Origin: UBA1149 sp963579235
GTDB taxonomy: Bacteria; Desulfobacterota; Binatia; UBA1149
Direction: 5' to 3'
Length of the DNA stretch: 18,016 bases
Assembly (NCBI GenBank): GCA_963579235.1
Contig: CAUZFM010000057.1
Span: 1-18,016 of the forward strand
The translations under genes and the position numbers were made by a program. The notes under the pieces were generated by a model, which saw nothing but the letters and a program-made list of their open reading frames with translations, did not search any database and had not been told where the DNA came from. This document shows, piece by piece, positions 7,483-16,968 of this stretch; the first letter of the stretch is position 1; each line of letters opens with the position of its first letter.

Positions 7483-8028
7483 TCAGGCACCTTCTCTTTC
7501 GCGGGTGTAATTCCCTCGCGGCAGAGTGGGAAGGTTCATCACGCTCTTGGGAAACTGCTTGACCAGGTAGTTGACGATATCCTTCACCGAAATGACTCCC
7601 ACCGGCGTATCCGAGTTGTCGACCAGCGGGATGTGGCGATAGCCGCCCAGGCTCATCTTGTTCAAGGCGTAGGCTATTGAATCACTGGGCCTGAGAGTCT
7701 CGGGGTTGCCGGTCATCAACTTGCGCACCGGAGTTTTGGCCACTTCCGGGCCCAGCCCGACCAGGTGGTTCAGGACGTCCCTCTCTGTGAAAATCCCCTT
7801 CAAGCGATTAGACCGGACGACCAGTACGCAGCCCATGCCCTGCTCGCGCATCACGGCCACGGCCTCGAGTGCCGGTGTTTGCGGCCCGACCACCACCGGC
7901 TTACGCGGTTCGAGCGTACTCACGGGCTCGCGCAGCGCGTCTTCGTCGAGCACGCCATCACCCTTTGGCCCATTGAGTTCTTTTATGCTGTCATCGATGA
8001 ATTCTTCAACTCCTTCGGTCTCTTCCAT
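7483..8028 (-). CDS. CBS-domain pair protein
   Basis: A 181-residue soluble protein with two tandem CBS motifs forming a Bateman module: CBS1 at about residues 33-92, ending in GIFTERDVL, and CBS2 at about 100-158, ending in GVISVKDIV. There is no attached catalytic or transport domain. Such stand-alone CBS pairs bind adenine nucleotides (AMP, ATP, sometimes NAD or SAM) and regulate partner proteins. The ATG is preceded by GGGAG nine bases upstream. It follows korB by 66 nt on the same strand with no obvious terminator, so it is likely in the korAB operon and could sense energy state to modulate that enzyme; this last point is inference. Confidence 0.92.
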   Translation of the reverse strand: MEETEGVEEFIDDSIKELNGPKGDGVLDEDALREPVSTLEPRKPVVVGPQTPALEAVAVMREQGMGCVLVVRSNRLKGIFTERDVLNHLVGLGPEVAKTPVRKLMTGNPETLRPSDSIAYALNKMSLGGYRHIPLVDNSDTPVGVISVKDIVNYLVKQFPKSVMNLPTLPRGNYTREREGA

Positions 8029-8094
8029 TTCTGTTATCTCCCGTTGCCCAGCCCAAGATCACCCCAAGGCACCACCGATGAGCTTACAAGCACC

Positions 8095-9104
8095 CTATTC
8101 GACTGTCCAAGTATCCCCGCCACGGAACAGTTTATTGAAGTCGGGCTGTCCCATCTCGCTGAGTGCACGTTCAGCCTGTGCCACGATTTGCTTCTCGTAT
8201 ATCGGCCTGTCCATGGCTCGTATTACGCCCAACGGCACGGGGAACTCGGGTCGCTCCAGGCGACTTAGAAAAAACCCGAGGGCCTCGTTGGTTTCATCGT
8301 GCAACAGCACCTGCTCCTCTGGCGTCGAGTCCATGCTCACAACCTGCGGAGACATGTCCTTGCCCAGGGCCACACCCATGCGGGCATCCTCGGGACCAAA
8401 AAGCAGCGGCTGCCCATGCTGGAGAACCAGCTGGTTATGAATACGAGAGCCTTTACCCGAAACGTCCTCGAAAACTCCATCGTTAAAGATAGGACAGTTC
8501 TGCAGGATCTCGATAAACGACGTTCCCTTGTGCTCAACGGCCCGGGTAAGCATCTCCTGTAGATGCCGGGTCTCCGTATCAACCGTGCGCGCGACAAAAG
8601 TCGCGTCGGCCCCTAGCGCCAGTGAAACCGTATCAAAAGGGTGATCGACCACGCCCAGCGGGCTCGACTTGGTGATCAGCCCCATCCTCGAAGTGGGAGA
8701 GTACTGCCCCTTGGTGAGACCATAAATCTCGTTATTGAACAGCAATATATTGATATCCAGATTGCGCCGCAGGAGGTGGATGAGGTGGTTGCCGCCGATG
8801 CTCAGGCCATCGCCGTCACCCGTTACCACCCACACCGACAGTTCCGGCCTTGCCATCTTGAGTCCCGAAGCAACGGCCGTGGCCCGGCCGTGAATGCTGT
8901 GAAAACCGTAGGTGTTCATGTAGTAGGGAAAGCGACTGGAACAGCCGATACCTGAAACGAATACTATGTTCTCGCGGGGGATATTCAGCTCCGGCATCAC
9001 CCGCTGCACCTGCGCCAGTATCGCGTAATCGCCACAACCCGGACACCAACGGACGTCCTGATCGCTGACGAAATCCTTGCGACTCAGCTTTGCCTGCTCA
9101 CCAC

Positions 9105-9108
<4 letters not shown>
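8095..9108 (-). CDS. korB: 2-oxoacid (2-oxoglutarate):ferredoxin oxidoreductase beta subunit
   Basis: A 337-residue thiamine-diphosphate-binding subunit. It partners KorA to convert 2-oxoglutarate, CoA and oxidised ferredoxin to succinyl-CoA and CO2 (or the reverse). The N-terminal WCPGCGDYAIL gives Cys22 and Cys25. With Cys56 (GIGCSS) and Cys205 (QNCPIF) they match the four cysteine ligands of the single [4Fe-4S] cluster in this subunit class. GDGDGLSIGGNH (residues 97-108) is the Mg-ThDP site, followed by LLFNNEIYGLTKGQYSPTS, characteristic of Kor/OFOR beta subunits. The ATG overlaps the korA stop by 4 nt and has GGAGG seven bases upstream inside the end of korA, showing tight coupling. Substrate assignment to 2-oxoglutarate is by similarity; a broader 2-oxoacid specificity is possible. 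Confidence 0.93.
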
Positions 9109-10979
<1,871 letters not shown>

Positions 10980-11060
10980 TTAACTGCCTCTCTATCATCA
11001 GATTTGCCCGCAATACCTGCCGACTGCCCACGTGAGAGGGTCAGCAGGGTCGGTCTTTCC

Positions 11061-11089
11061 AATTTAATGAAGCAAGATTACGGGATCAA
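11061..11089 (-). promoter_or_regulatory. Candidate sigma70-type promoter for korA-korB
   Basis: On the minus strand TTGATC (11089-11084) and TAAATT (11066-11061) are separated by exactly 17 nt and sit in an unusually AT-rich patch for this GC-rich window. Transcription would start near 11054, giving a leader of about 75 nt to the korA ATG. Each hexamer matches the E. coli consensus at four of six positions. The organism's own consensus is unknown. Confidence 0.4.
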
Positions 11090-11133
11090 ATGTTTAAGCC
11101 CTGATTACACAAGTAAATCTAATTTAGCTGAAC

Positions 11134-11166
11134 CAGCTTCAGCCCGGTTACGCTGAGCTGAAGCTG
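11134..11166 (-). terminator. Perfect 10-bp inverted repeat after the acyltransferase gene
   Basis: CAGCTTCAGC at 11134-11143 and GCTGAAGCTG at 11157-11166 are perfect reverse complements with a 13-nt loop, beginning 3 nt past the stop codon of the acyltransferase gene. On the minus strand the stem is followed by moderately T-rich sequence (GTTCAGCTAAATTAGATTT) rather than a clean U-tract. It would separate the acyltransferase from korA. A terminator is the best reading; a protein-binding dyad is an alternative. Confidence 0.5.
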
Positions 11167-11169
11167 AGG

Positions 11170-12057
11170 TTATTCAACGGCTGCCGTTTCGGCCGCTGGA
11201 CGGGTCTTCCAGCGGCGGTGGGCCCAATTCCACTGCTCGGGCCGGGAGCGTACCTGCTGCTCTACGAGCTCGGTATAGCTCGCCGTAAGATCTACAGCCG
11301 CCTGTCGCCTGTCCGCCGGTGACAACGGCGGATGCACTGCCGGCCTCACATCAATCACGAGGCCGTCGCTGTCCCAGCTGGCAAACACCGGCAGAACGGG
11401 GGCCAGGCTCGCCAGCGACAACCTCGCCAGCATGGTCGACGTACAGGCCGGACGACCAAAAAATTCCACGAAAACCCCCCTCCCGTGGCCCTGGTTCTGG
11501 TCCAAGGGGGCTGCCACCACGCCGCCGGCAGCAAGAACGCTCACTATTTCGCGCAGGGCACTGCCCCTGCCCACCGAGCTCACGCCGGCCTCTGATCGCT
11601 GGGCCAGCAGAAAATTGTTTATCAGCCTGTTCCGCATCGGCCGGTAAAATGCGCTCATGGCCACGCCACTGTTACCTACAGCCCGAGCCATCAATTCAAA
11701 ATTGGCGCTGTGAGCAGTCAGTAACAACACCCCGTTGCCAGCACCGGCCAGTTCAGACACCGCAGCGGCAACCTTTTGGACGCCGCGGATACTCCCGTTG
11801 GCCATCAAGGCACGCGAATGCATAAGTTCTGCCATCATGCGTCCCCAGCTGCGAAAAACGACCCTGGAGCAACTATTTCGCTGGGCGGCATCCCAGGAAG
11901 GAAACGCCTGGCTCAGGTTGTTGTCGATGACCCGCCTGTGACGGGCGTCGACCCTGGAGGCCAGGCTGCCGAGGCCCTCGAGGGCGCCCCTTGTCATCGC
12001 CAGTGGCAACGCGGCACCCAGCGCCCAGGCCGCTCGCAACAGGCCATAGGCGACCAT
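11170..12057 (-). CDS. LpxL/HtrB-family lipid A acyltransferase
   Basis: A 295-residue inner-membrane-associated acyltransferase of the HtrB/LpxL/LpxM family, which adds a secondary acyl chain to lipid A precursors. An N-terminal hydrophobic helix is followed by the family's NNLSQAFP segment, the HX4E catalytic motif HSANFE (His116, Glu121 from this start), the LDQNQG...GVFVEFFGRPACT substrate-binding region, and the C-terminal PEQWNWAHRRWKTRP signature. The ATG at 12057 gives a family-typical N-terminus directly before the hydrophobic helix. The frame remains open to a GTG at 12117, which has no Shine-Dalgarno and would leave only 60 nt to the divergent gene. It implies a lipopolysaccharide-bearing outer membrane. 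Which acyl chain and position are added cannot be read from sequence. It reads away from the mutase gene and is probably monocistronic. Confidence 0.88.
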   Translation of the reverse strand: MVAYGLLRAAWALGAALPLAMTRGALEGLGSLASRVDARHRRVIDNNLSQAFPSWDAAQRNSCSRVVFRSWGRMMAELMHSRALMANGSIRGVQKVAAAVSELAGAGNGVLLLTAHSANFELMARAVGNSGVAMSAFYRPMRNRLINNFLLAQRSEAGVSSVGRGSALREIVSVLAAGGVVAAPLDQNQGHGRGVFVEFFGRPACTSTMLARLSLASLAPVLPVFASWDSDGLVIDVRPAVHPPLSPADRRQAAVDLTASYTELVEQQVRSRPEQWNWAHRRWKTRPAAETAAVE

Positions 12058-12177
12058 ATCAATTACTCTGCCCACCCCCGCGAGTGTAACCCCAGCCGCC
12101 TTCCCGCCCAAGCTCACCGGGGTTTAGCAGACTGTCGCCGCCTTGAGCAAACACCGGCAGCCTGCTAGGCCTGACCG

Positions 12178-14175
12178 ATGCCATCTACCGATAATAAAGT
12201 CACGAAACAGGTCGAAAAGGATCGCCCGTGGATTTTTCGTACCTACTCAGGCCACAGCTCGGCCAAGGCCTCGAACGCGCTCTACAAGAGCAACCTCGAA
12301 AAGGGCCAGACCGGCCTGAGCGTAGCTTTCGATCTGCCCACGCAGACCGGTTACGACTCTGATCACCCACTCGCGCGCGGAGAAGTAGGTAAAGTCGGCG
12401 TGCCGGTTGACAGCATCGCCGACATGGAAACCCTGTTCAACGACATACCGTTGGACCGCATGAACACGTCGATGACCATCAACGCCACCGCTGCCTGGCT
12501 GCTGGCGCTGTACATCGCGGTGGCCGAGCGCCAGGGGGTCGACCCCGGCGGCCTGCAGGGGACCATCCAGAACGACATCATCAAGGAGTACCTGTCGCGG
12601 GGCACCTACGTGTTTCCTCCCACCGAGTCGATGCGTCTCACCGGCGACATCATCGAGTACACGGTCAGCAATATCCCCAAGTGGAACCCGATCAACATCT
12701 GCAGCTACCACCTGCAGGAAGCCGGGGCCACGCCGTCCGAGGAACTAGCCTTCACGCTGGCCAACGCCATAGCCGTACTCGACGAGGTCAAGAAACGACC
12801 CGGAATGGACGGTGAGACCATGGTACGGGTCTTCGGCCGTATCTCATTTTTCGTGAACGCCAGCATTCGTTTCATAGAAGAAACCTGCAAGATGCGCGCG
12901 TTTGTCGAGACCTGGGACAAGCTCGGACGCGAACGCTACGGCGTGGAAGACCCCAAGCTCAGGCGTTTCCGTTACGGCGTGCAGGTCAACTCGCTGGGCC
13001 TGACCGAACAGCAACCCGAGAACAACGCCATCCGAATAGCGCTGGAGATGCTCGGGGTGGTGTTATCCAGAAAAGCCCGCGCGAGAGCCGTGCAGCTCCC
13101 GGCCTGGAACGAGGCCCTGGGCCTGCCCCGGCCCTGGGACCAGCAGTGGGCGCTGAGAACGCAGCAGATAATGGCCTACGAAACCGACCTGCTGGAGTAC
13201 GCCGACATCCTCGACGAATCGCCGGTGGTGCAGGCCAAGGTCGACAGCCTGATAGCAGAAGCCTACGACGAGCTTGAGCGTATTGACGAGATGGACGGCG
13301 CGGTCGAGGCCGTCGAAGCTGGCTACATGAAGCAGCGCCTGGTGGATTCCAACGCGCGGCGATTGCGCCGCATCGAAGCAGGCGAGCAGTGCGTTGTCGG
13401 AGTCAATCGCTGGACAGAGAGTGAGCCTTCGCCGCTTACCTCGGACATGGACAATGCCATACTCAAAATCGATGTATCGGCCGAGCGCGAGCAGATCGAA
13501 CGCCTTGAAGCCTTCAGGGCAAAACGCAACAAAGACGATGTCGAGGCGGCCCTGCAGGCCCTGCGGGATTCGGCTACAAGCGGTAGCAACATCATGGAGA
13601 GCTCGATAGCTGCTGCTTCGACCGGGCTGACTACCGGAGAGTGGTCACAAGTACTGCGCGACGTGTTCGGGGAATACCGCGCGCCCACCGGCGTGGGCGG
13701 CCAGTCGGCGGCTGACAGCGACGCGGTGGTCGCGGTACGCGAAAAGGTGAAGGCGCTCGGCGAACGCCTCGGCCACACGCTGAGGCTGCTGGTTGGCAAA
13801 CCGGGACTCGACGGTCACAGCAACGGGGCGGAACAGATCGCCGTGCGCGCCCGCGACTGCGGCATGGAAGTCATATATCACGGCATCCGCCTGACCTGTG
13901 ACGAAATCGTGGCTACTGCCCAGGAAGAAGACGTGGACGCGATCGGCCTGAGCATCCTTTCGGGATCGCACATGACGCTGGTCCCCGACCTCGTAGACAA
14001 GATGAAGAAGCTCGAGCTTGAAGACGTGACCCTGGTCGTGGGCGGAATCATTCCCGACGCGGACGCGGACCAACTCAAGGCCCTTGGCGTCGCAGGGGTA
14101 TACACCCCGCGGGACTTCGAACTGACCAGCATCATGAGCGACATCGTAGAATTGGTGAGCAACAAGCGCGGCTGA
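12178..14175 (+). CDS. ecm: Coenzyme B12-dependent mutase, probably ethylmalonyl-CoA mutase
   Basis: A 665-residue single-chain mutase. The N-terminal catalytic barrel begins with RPWIFRTYSGHSSAKASN and contains FDLPTQTGYDSD, where typical methylmalonyl-CoA mutases read RQYAGFS and FDLATHRGYDSD. That and the CSYHLQEAGATP and RPWDQQWALR segments favour ethylmalonyl-CoA mutase (Ecm/MeaA), which converts (2R)-ethylmalonyl-CoA to methylsuccinyl-CoA in acetyl-CoA assimilation. The C-terminal cobalamin domain has DGHSNG with base-on ligand His547, the SILSGS stretch from 592, and the VGGIIP glycines at 622-623. Barrel and B12 domains are fused, as in this family, and the length is usual. The ATG has only a weak AGG upstream. 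It stands alone: no crotonyl-CoA carboxylase/reductase, epimerase or MeaB GTPase lies nearby. Assignment to ecm over mcm is by motif recall, not by alignment. Confidence 0.88.
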   Translation: MPSTDNKVTKQVEKDRPWIFRTYSGHSSAKASNALYKSNLEKGQTGLSVAFDLPTQTGYDSDHPLARGEVGKVGVPVDSIADMETLFNDIPLDRMNTSMTINATAAWLLALYIAVAERQGVDPGGLQGTIQNDIIKEYLSRGTYVFPPTESMRLTGDIIEYTVSNIPKWNPINICSYHLQEAGATPSEELAFTLANAIAVLDEVKKRPGMDGETMVRVFGRISFFVNASIRFIEETCKMRAFVETWDKLGRERYGVEDPKLRRFRYGVQVNSLGLTEQQPENNAIRIALEMLGVVLSRKARARAVQLPAWNEALGLPRPWDQQWALRTQQIMAYETDLLEYADILDESPVVQAKVDSLIAEAYDELERIDEMDGAVEAVEAGYMKQRLVDSNARRLRRIEAGEQCVVGVNRWTESEPSPLTSDMDNAILKIDVSAEREQIERLEAFRAKRNKDDVEAALQALRDSATSGSNIMESSIAAASTGLTTGEWSQVLRDVFGEYRAPTGVGGQSAADSDAVVAVREKVKALGERLGHTLRLLVGKPGLDGHSNGAEQIAVRARDCGMEVIYHGIRLTCDEIVATAQEEDVDAIGLSILSGSHMTLVPDLVDKMKKLELEDVTLVVGGIIPDADADQLKALGVAGVYTPRDFELTSIMSDIVELVSNKRG

Positions 14176-14198
14176 ACCACCCAGGCGCGGGCCCTGCG

Positions 14199-15311
14199 TT
14201 ACTCGGCGCTTTTCAGCCGCGTCAGCGTTGCGCCCTCAGCGACCAGGAAATCAAGTGCGCCGTGGCCCCTGATTTCGACGCCGCGGAGTTCGACCGACGC
14301 CCGTTCGTGCAGCACCACCCCCCTGCTCCCGTTGTCGGTGACGCGCCCACCACTGAGCCTCAGCAGCGAATCATCGTTGACCACAACGCCAGCGTCGGCG
14401 TTACCGCTTATGATCGTGTTGGCGAGTTCCACCCGTGAGCCCAGTCCGACCCGCAAGCCGTCGCGGTTGGGCGGCCGGCCCGTACCACCCGCGTCACGCG
14501 AGAGTGCGCTCATGGCTGGATCGTCGAGCCCGTTGAGAGTGATCGAGTTGCCCGAACCGGCCAGCGAGGCTGCCGACACACCCAGCCCCTTGTCGAAATT
14601 GGCGCTTATAAGGTTGTCCAGCAGGCGAACGTTTGACCGCCGGCTGACGGTAACGCCATCGCGGTTCTGCCTGATCGTATTGCCTCGCAGGACAGCCGAA
14701 GAACCGTCGAACACGAGCACGCCCTTACCCTTGCTACGAAAACCGTTGCGCTCGAGCAGGCAGCCCTCCACCAGAACCCCGCTTGCGCCGCCGGTTATGC
14801 CGATACCGTCGTCGAGGTTATCGCGACAGTGGCAGTCGCTCAGTACCACCCCGCTCGCCAATGCGCCGATCACCGCAATTCCATCGAACATGAAACCGCG
14901 AGCGTTGAGCTCTCGTACTTGCACAGACGGACCCTTGATGACCAGCCCGTCGCAGCCTCGGCGGCCACGGGAACGCGCGCAGGCACCACCCTCCAGCCAG
15001 GCTCCGTGACCGTGAATAGCCAGGCCGCTGGCCTCGATGGTGGGCAGCTCGGTCACGGGCTTGATTGAATCGGAAGGCGCGAGCCTGATGTCTATAATCG
15101 AGCGTTGCGAAGAAGCGTTGGCGCTCTCGATAGCGTGCCTGAGCGTGCCGTTACCCGAATCCGCCGACGAGTTAACAACTATCAGCCGTGTCTCGTTACT
15201 CGGTGCGGCCGCCCAGCAAGCGGACAAGAACATTGCACACGCAAGAACCACCAGCGCTGGGTTTCTACGCACCGCCGTGACCCACGCTGCAACAGCGGGC
15301 GAATATCTCAC
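14199..15311 (-). CDS. Right-handed parallel beta-helix lipoprotein
   Basis: A 370-residue predicted lipoprotein. A hydrophobic N-terminal helix ends in lipobox LSAC (Cys32). The segment SADSGNGTLRHAIESAN matches the GTLR-AI--AN motif that often opens bacterial beta-helix (pectate-lyase-like, NosD/PbH1) domains. Regular PbH1-type coils follow from about residue 100 to the end: repeated G(V/I)...(D/N)....(N/G)DGI, GVLVFDG, RDGVTVS, DAGVVV and SRGVVLHE, with asparagine and glycine at the turns. Such folds bind or cleave polysaccharides or act structurally. No clear lyase active site is visible, so no enzyme activity is claimed. Start is a GTG at 15311, 11 nt after the SDR stop, without a strong Shine-Dalgarno; a GTG at codon 14 is an alternative. 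It is last in the PPOX-SDR-beta-helix set and convergent with the mutase gene. Confidence 0.82.
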   Translation of the reverse strand: MRYSPAVAAWVTAVRRNPALVVLACAMFLSACWAAAPSNETRLIVVNSSADSGNGTLRHAIESANASSQRSIIDIRLAPSDSIKPVTELPTIEASGLAIHGHGAWLEGGACARSRGRRGCDGLVIKGPSVQVRELNARGFMFDGIAVIGALASGVVLSDCHCRDNLDDGIGITGGASGVLVEGCLLERNGFRSKGKGVLVFDGSSAVLRGNTIRQNRDGVTVSRRSNVRLLDNLISANFDKGLGVSAASLAGSGNSITLNGLDDPAMSALSRDAGGTGRPPNRDGLRVGLGSRVELANTIISGNADAGVVVNDDSLLRLSGGRVTDNGSRGVVLHERASVELRGVEIRGHGALDFLVAEGATLTRLKSAE

Positions 15312-15322
15312 CGCCGCACAGT

Positions 15323-16156
15323 TTACTGCGACATGTAGATGCCGCCATTGGGTGCCAGCACCTGCCCGGTAAAGAACGAGGAGTCATCGCTCGCCAGGAA
15401 CAGAGCAGTGGTCGCCACCTCTGAAGCCGTGCCAAGTCGCTGCATCGGCGTCTGCATGGCAATCATGGCCAGGCTCGTTTTATCTACCGGGTCCAACAGC
15501 GGTGTTTCTATGAAACCAGGGGCAATGGCGTTGGCGCGAACACCGTAGCTGGCCGCTTCCCTCGCCGTCGCACGGGTAAAGGCCATGATTGCGCCCTTGG
15601 CGGCACAGTAATCCGGGGCACCGGTGAGCGACGCCGCCCCCATCAGGGACCCCATGTTGATGATTCTACCGCCGCCCTGTTCGCGCATGAGCGGCAGTGC
15701 TTCCCTGCAGCAGTAGAACGTACCGTACATGTGTATGCGCATCATGCGGTCGAACATCTCGTCGCTGAGCAATTCGATGCTGCGCAGGTGGGTTTTTATG
15801 CCCTGCCCCTGCATCGATTCTTCGATCTGCGCCTGCATCGCGGTCGCGTTAGCCTCGAGGTAGTCAGGGTCGGTGTGAATAATGCCCGCGTTATTCACGA
15901 GGATGTCGATGCCACCGAGTTCCGTGAGCAACGACCCGAAGGCCGCTTTCACAGACGACGAATCGCTCACGTCGCAAGGCCCCGATACCGAGCCCGGTGT
16001 CAGCTCACAACAGCGGGCGGCAACAGAGGCCGCGGCGTCCTCGTTTATATCGCTGACGTAAACCTTGGCACCGTTGGCCGCATAAAGAAGCGCTATTTCG
16101 GCGCCCAGTCCCGAAGCCGCACCGGTTATAAAAGCTCTCTGCCCATCGAGTTTCAT
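15323..16156 (-). CDS. Short-chain dehydrogenase/reductase (SDR), classical type with insertion
   Basis: A 277-residue Rossmann-fold oxidoreductase. Cofactor motif TGAASGLG lies at 11-18. Asp36 at the end of the second strand suggests NAD rather than NADP preference. NNAG sits at 88-91, and the catalytic Ser170, Tyr183 and Lys187 (YCAAK) are all present. Most classical SDRs go directly from NNAG to the DRMM-x-H-x-x-GTF helix; here about 28 extra residues (roughly 95-125) intervene, a feature of a subgroup of uncharacterised SDRs. The C-terminus (FFTGQVLAPNGGIYMSQ) is the usual family end. GAAGG is positioned eight bases before the ATG, which directly abuts the PPOX-family stop (TGAATG), so they are co-translated. 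Substrate unknown; an alcohol, 3-oxoacyl or steroid-type substrate would all fit the family. Confidence 0.92.
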   Translation of the reverse strand: MKLDGQRAFITGAASGLGAEIALLYAANGAKVYVSDINEDAAASVAARCCELTPGSVSGPCDVSDSSSVKAAFGSLLTELGGIDILVNNAGIIHTDPDYLEANATAMQAQIEESMQGQGIKTHLRSIELLSDEMFDRMMRIHMYGTFYCCREALPLMREQGGGRIINMGSLMGAASLTGAPDYCAAKGAIMAFTRATAREAASYGVRANAIAPGFIETPLLDPVDKTSLAMIAMQTPMQRLGTASEVATTALFLASDDSSFFTGQVLAPNGGIYMSQ

Positions 16157-16579
16157 TCAGAATCCCTTCGAGTAATCCCAGCTGAAGCTACTATCTATGT
16201 TGATGTCAAGAAGCACCTGCTCTGCCAGGGTCGCGGCCGTGGCCTCGACGTAAGCGTCCCCCATTTCAACGCCCAGGTAGTGCCGCGCAATGCGCCGGGC
16301 TTGCTCGCCGTCGGCTTCGGCGAAGGTCACCGTCCCGCGCAGGCAGATCCCCCGGTAAGGCGCCTGCCGCGTATCGAGGGTGACCGAAACCGAAGGGTTG
16401 GCCCTCGCGCAACGCGCTTTGTGTGAATTGGCGCCTACCATCACCTGGACTCGCTTGTCGCGGTACTCAAACCAGACCGGGGTGCCCTCGGGCGCCCCCT
16501 GGTCATTTACAACCGACAGCACCGCTATCTCCGGTTCCGCCAGCAGGTCTTCGGCTTCTTCTTCGGTCAATCTTCCCAT
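16157..16579 (-). CDS. PPOX-class (pyridoxamine 5'-phosphate oxidase-like) flavin/F420-binding protein
   Basis: A 140-residue split-barrel protein of the PPOX superfamily. It opens with LTEEEAEDLLAEPEIAVLSVVNDQGAPEGTPVWFEYRD, the standard helix plus first strands with the G.P..TPVWF segment that binds the flavin or deazaflavin phosphate. The HKARCARANPSVSVTLDT helix-strand and RGICLRGTVTF strand follow, and a helical region and short tail close the protein. Members use FMN or F420, or bind haem; which applies here is not readable. AAGGGA lies six bases before the ATG. The SDR start directly abuts its stop codon, suggesting a linked redox step. A weak promoter-like pair lies about 30-60 nt upstream of the gene. 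Confidence 0.87.
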   Translation of the reverse strand: MGRLTEEEAEDLLAEPEIAVLSVVNDQGAPEGTPVWFEYRDKRVQVMVGANSHKARCARANPSVSVTLDTRQAPYRGICLRGTVTFAEADGEQARRIARHYLGVEMGDAYVEATAATLAEQVLLDINIDSSFSWDYSKGF

Positions 16580-16968
16580 CGAATTTCCCTTGCAATGCCC
16601 TCGCTCGCCGAACCTACGCTGGAGCCACGAGTTTCACAATGCCCTGGATCCATCGTGCGGCCAGTACCGCCGCGTGGGCCGGAAGGGAACGAAGTATCAG
16701 CATTCCCCCCATGGCAACGCTGGAATTTCCGAATGATTTCAACCGGAGCGCCGCGACCCGGAGGCCGCAAGCCGTTACGGAGAATTCGGTAACCATTGGC
16801 TCGCCGAGCCCCTGCCCGAGGGAAGTTGGCCCGCTGCGCTCTACCGATTAGACGAGCGCTGCGGGGTTGTTCACTGCGCCCACCAGAGCCAGGTCCGCTG
16901 GCCCAGAAAAAGCGCCTACTGGTACCGTCGGGTCATAGAAGAAAACGGAATCTTAATCTTCTGTCGAC
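16580..16968. other. 389-nt intergenic region without a supportable gene
   Basis: This stretch lies between the PPOX-family start and the stop of the repeat protein, both on the minus strand. Frames within it are short, arginine/proline-rich and lack ribosome sites, so none is called. It holds the candidate promoter near 16611-16639. It also holds a 6-bp perfect stem with a 12-nt loop, GCGCTC (16836-16841) and GAGCGC (16854-16859); its loop reads like a tRNA D-arm on the minus strand, but no anticodon or T-arm follows. No clear terminator for the repeat-protein gene is visible. Confidence 0.6.
16611..16639 (-). promoter_or_regulatory. Weak candidate promoter for the PPOX-SDR-beta-helix unit
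   Basis: On the minus strand TTGTGA (16639-16634) and TAGGTT (16616-16611) are separated by 17 nt and would start a transcript about 25 nt before the PPOX-family ATG. The -35 matches the sigma70 consensus at four positions and the -10 at three, so this is suggestive only. Confidence 0.25.

Noticed and set aside
6829..7680. Long plus-strand frame of 283 codons opposite the receiver scaffold and CBS genes
   Set aside because: Its composition (Ser, Arg, Pro-rich) is that of an antisense shadow. It spans parts of two well-supported minus-strand genes and the gap between them.
14332..15009. Plus-strand frame of 225 codons opposite the beta-helix lipoprotein
   Set aside because: Ser/Pro/Arg-rich shadow of the repetitive beta-helix coding sequence; no start signal or domain.
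15731..16426. Plus-strand frame of 231 codons across the SDR and PPOX genes
   Set aside because: Antisense to two motif-complete genes, with no independent support.
16800..16875. tRNA-like stretch on the minus strand (GTCTAATCGGTAGAGCGC resembling a D-arm)
   Set aside because: The following bases form no 5-bp anticodon stem with a 7-nt loop, there is no GTTCGA-type T-arm, and no acceptor stem closes. It is only a 6-bp hairpin with a tRNA-like loop.
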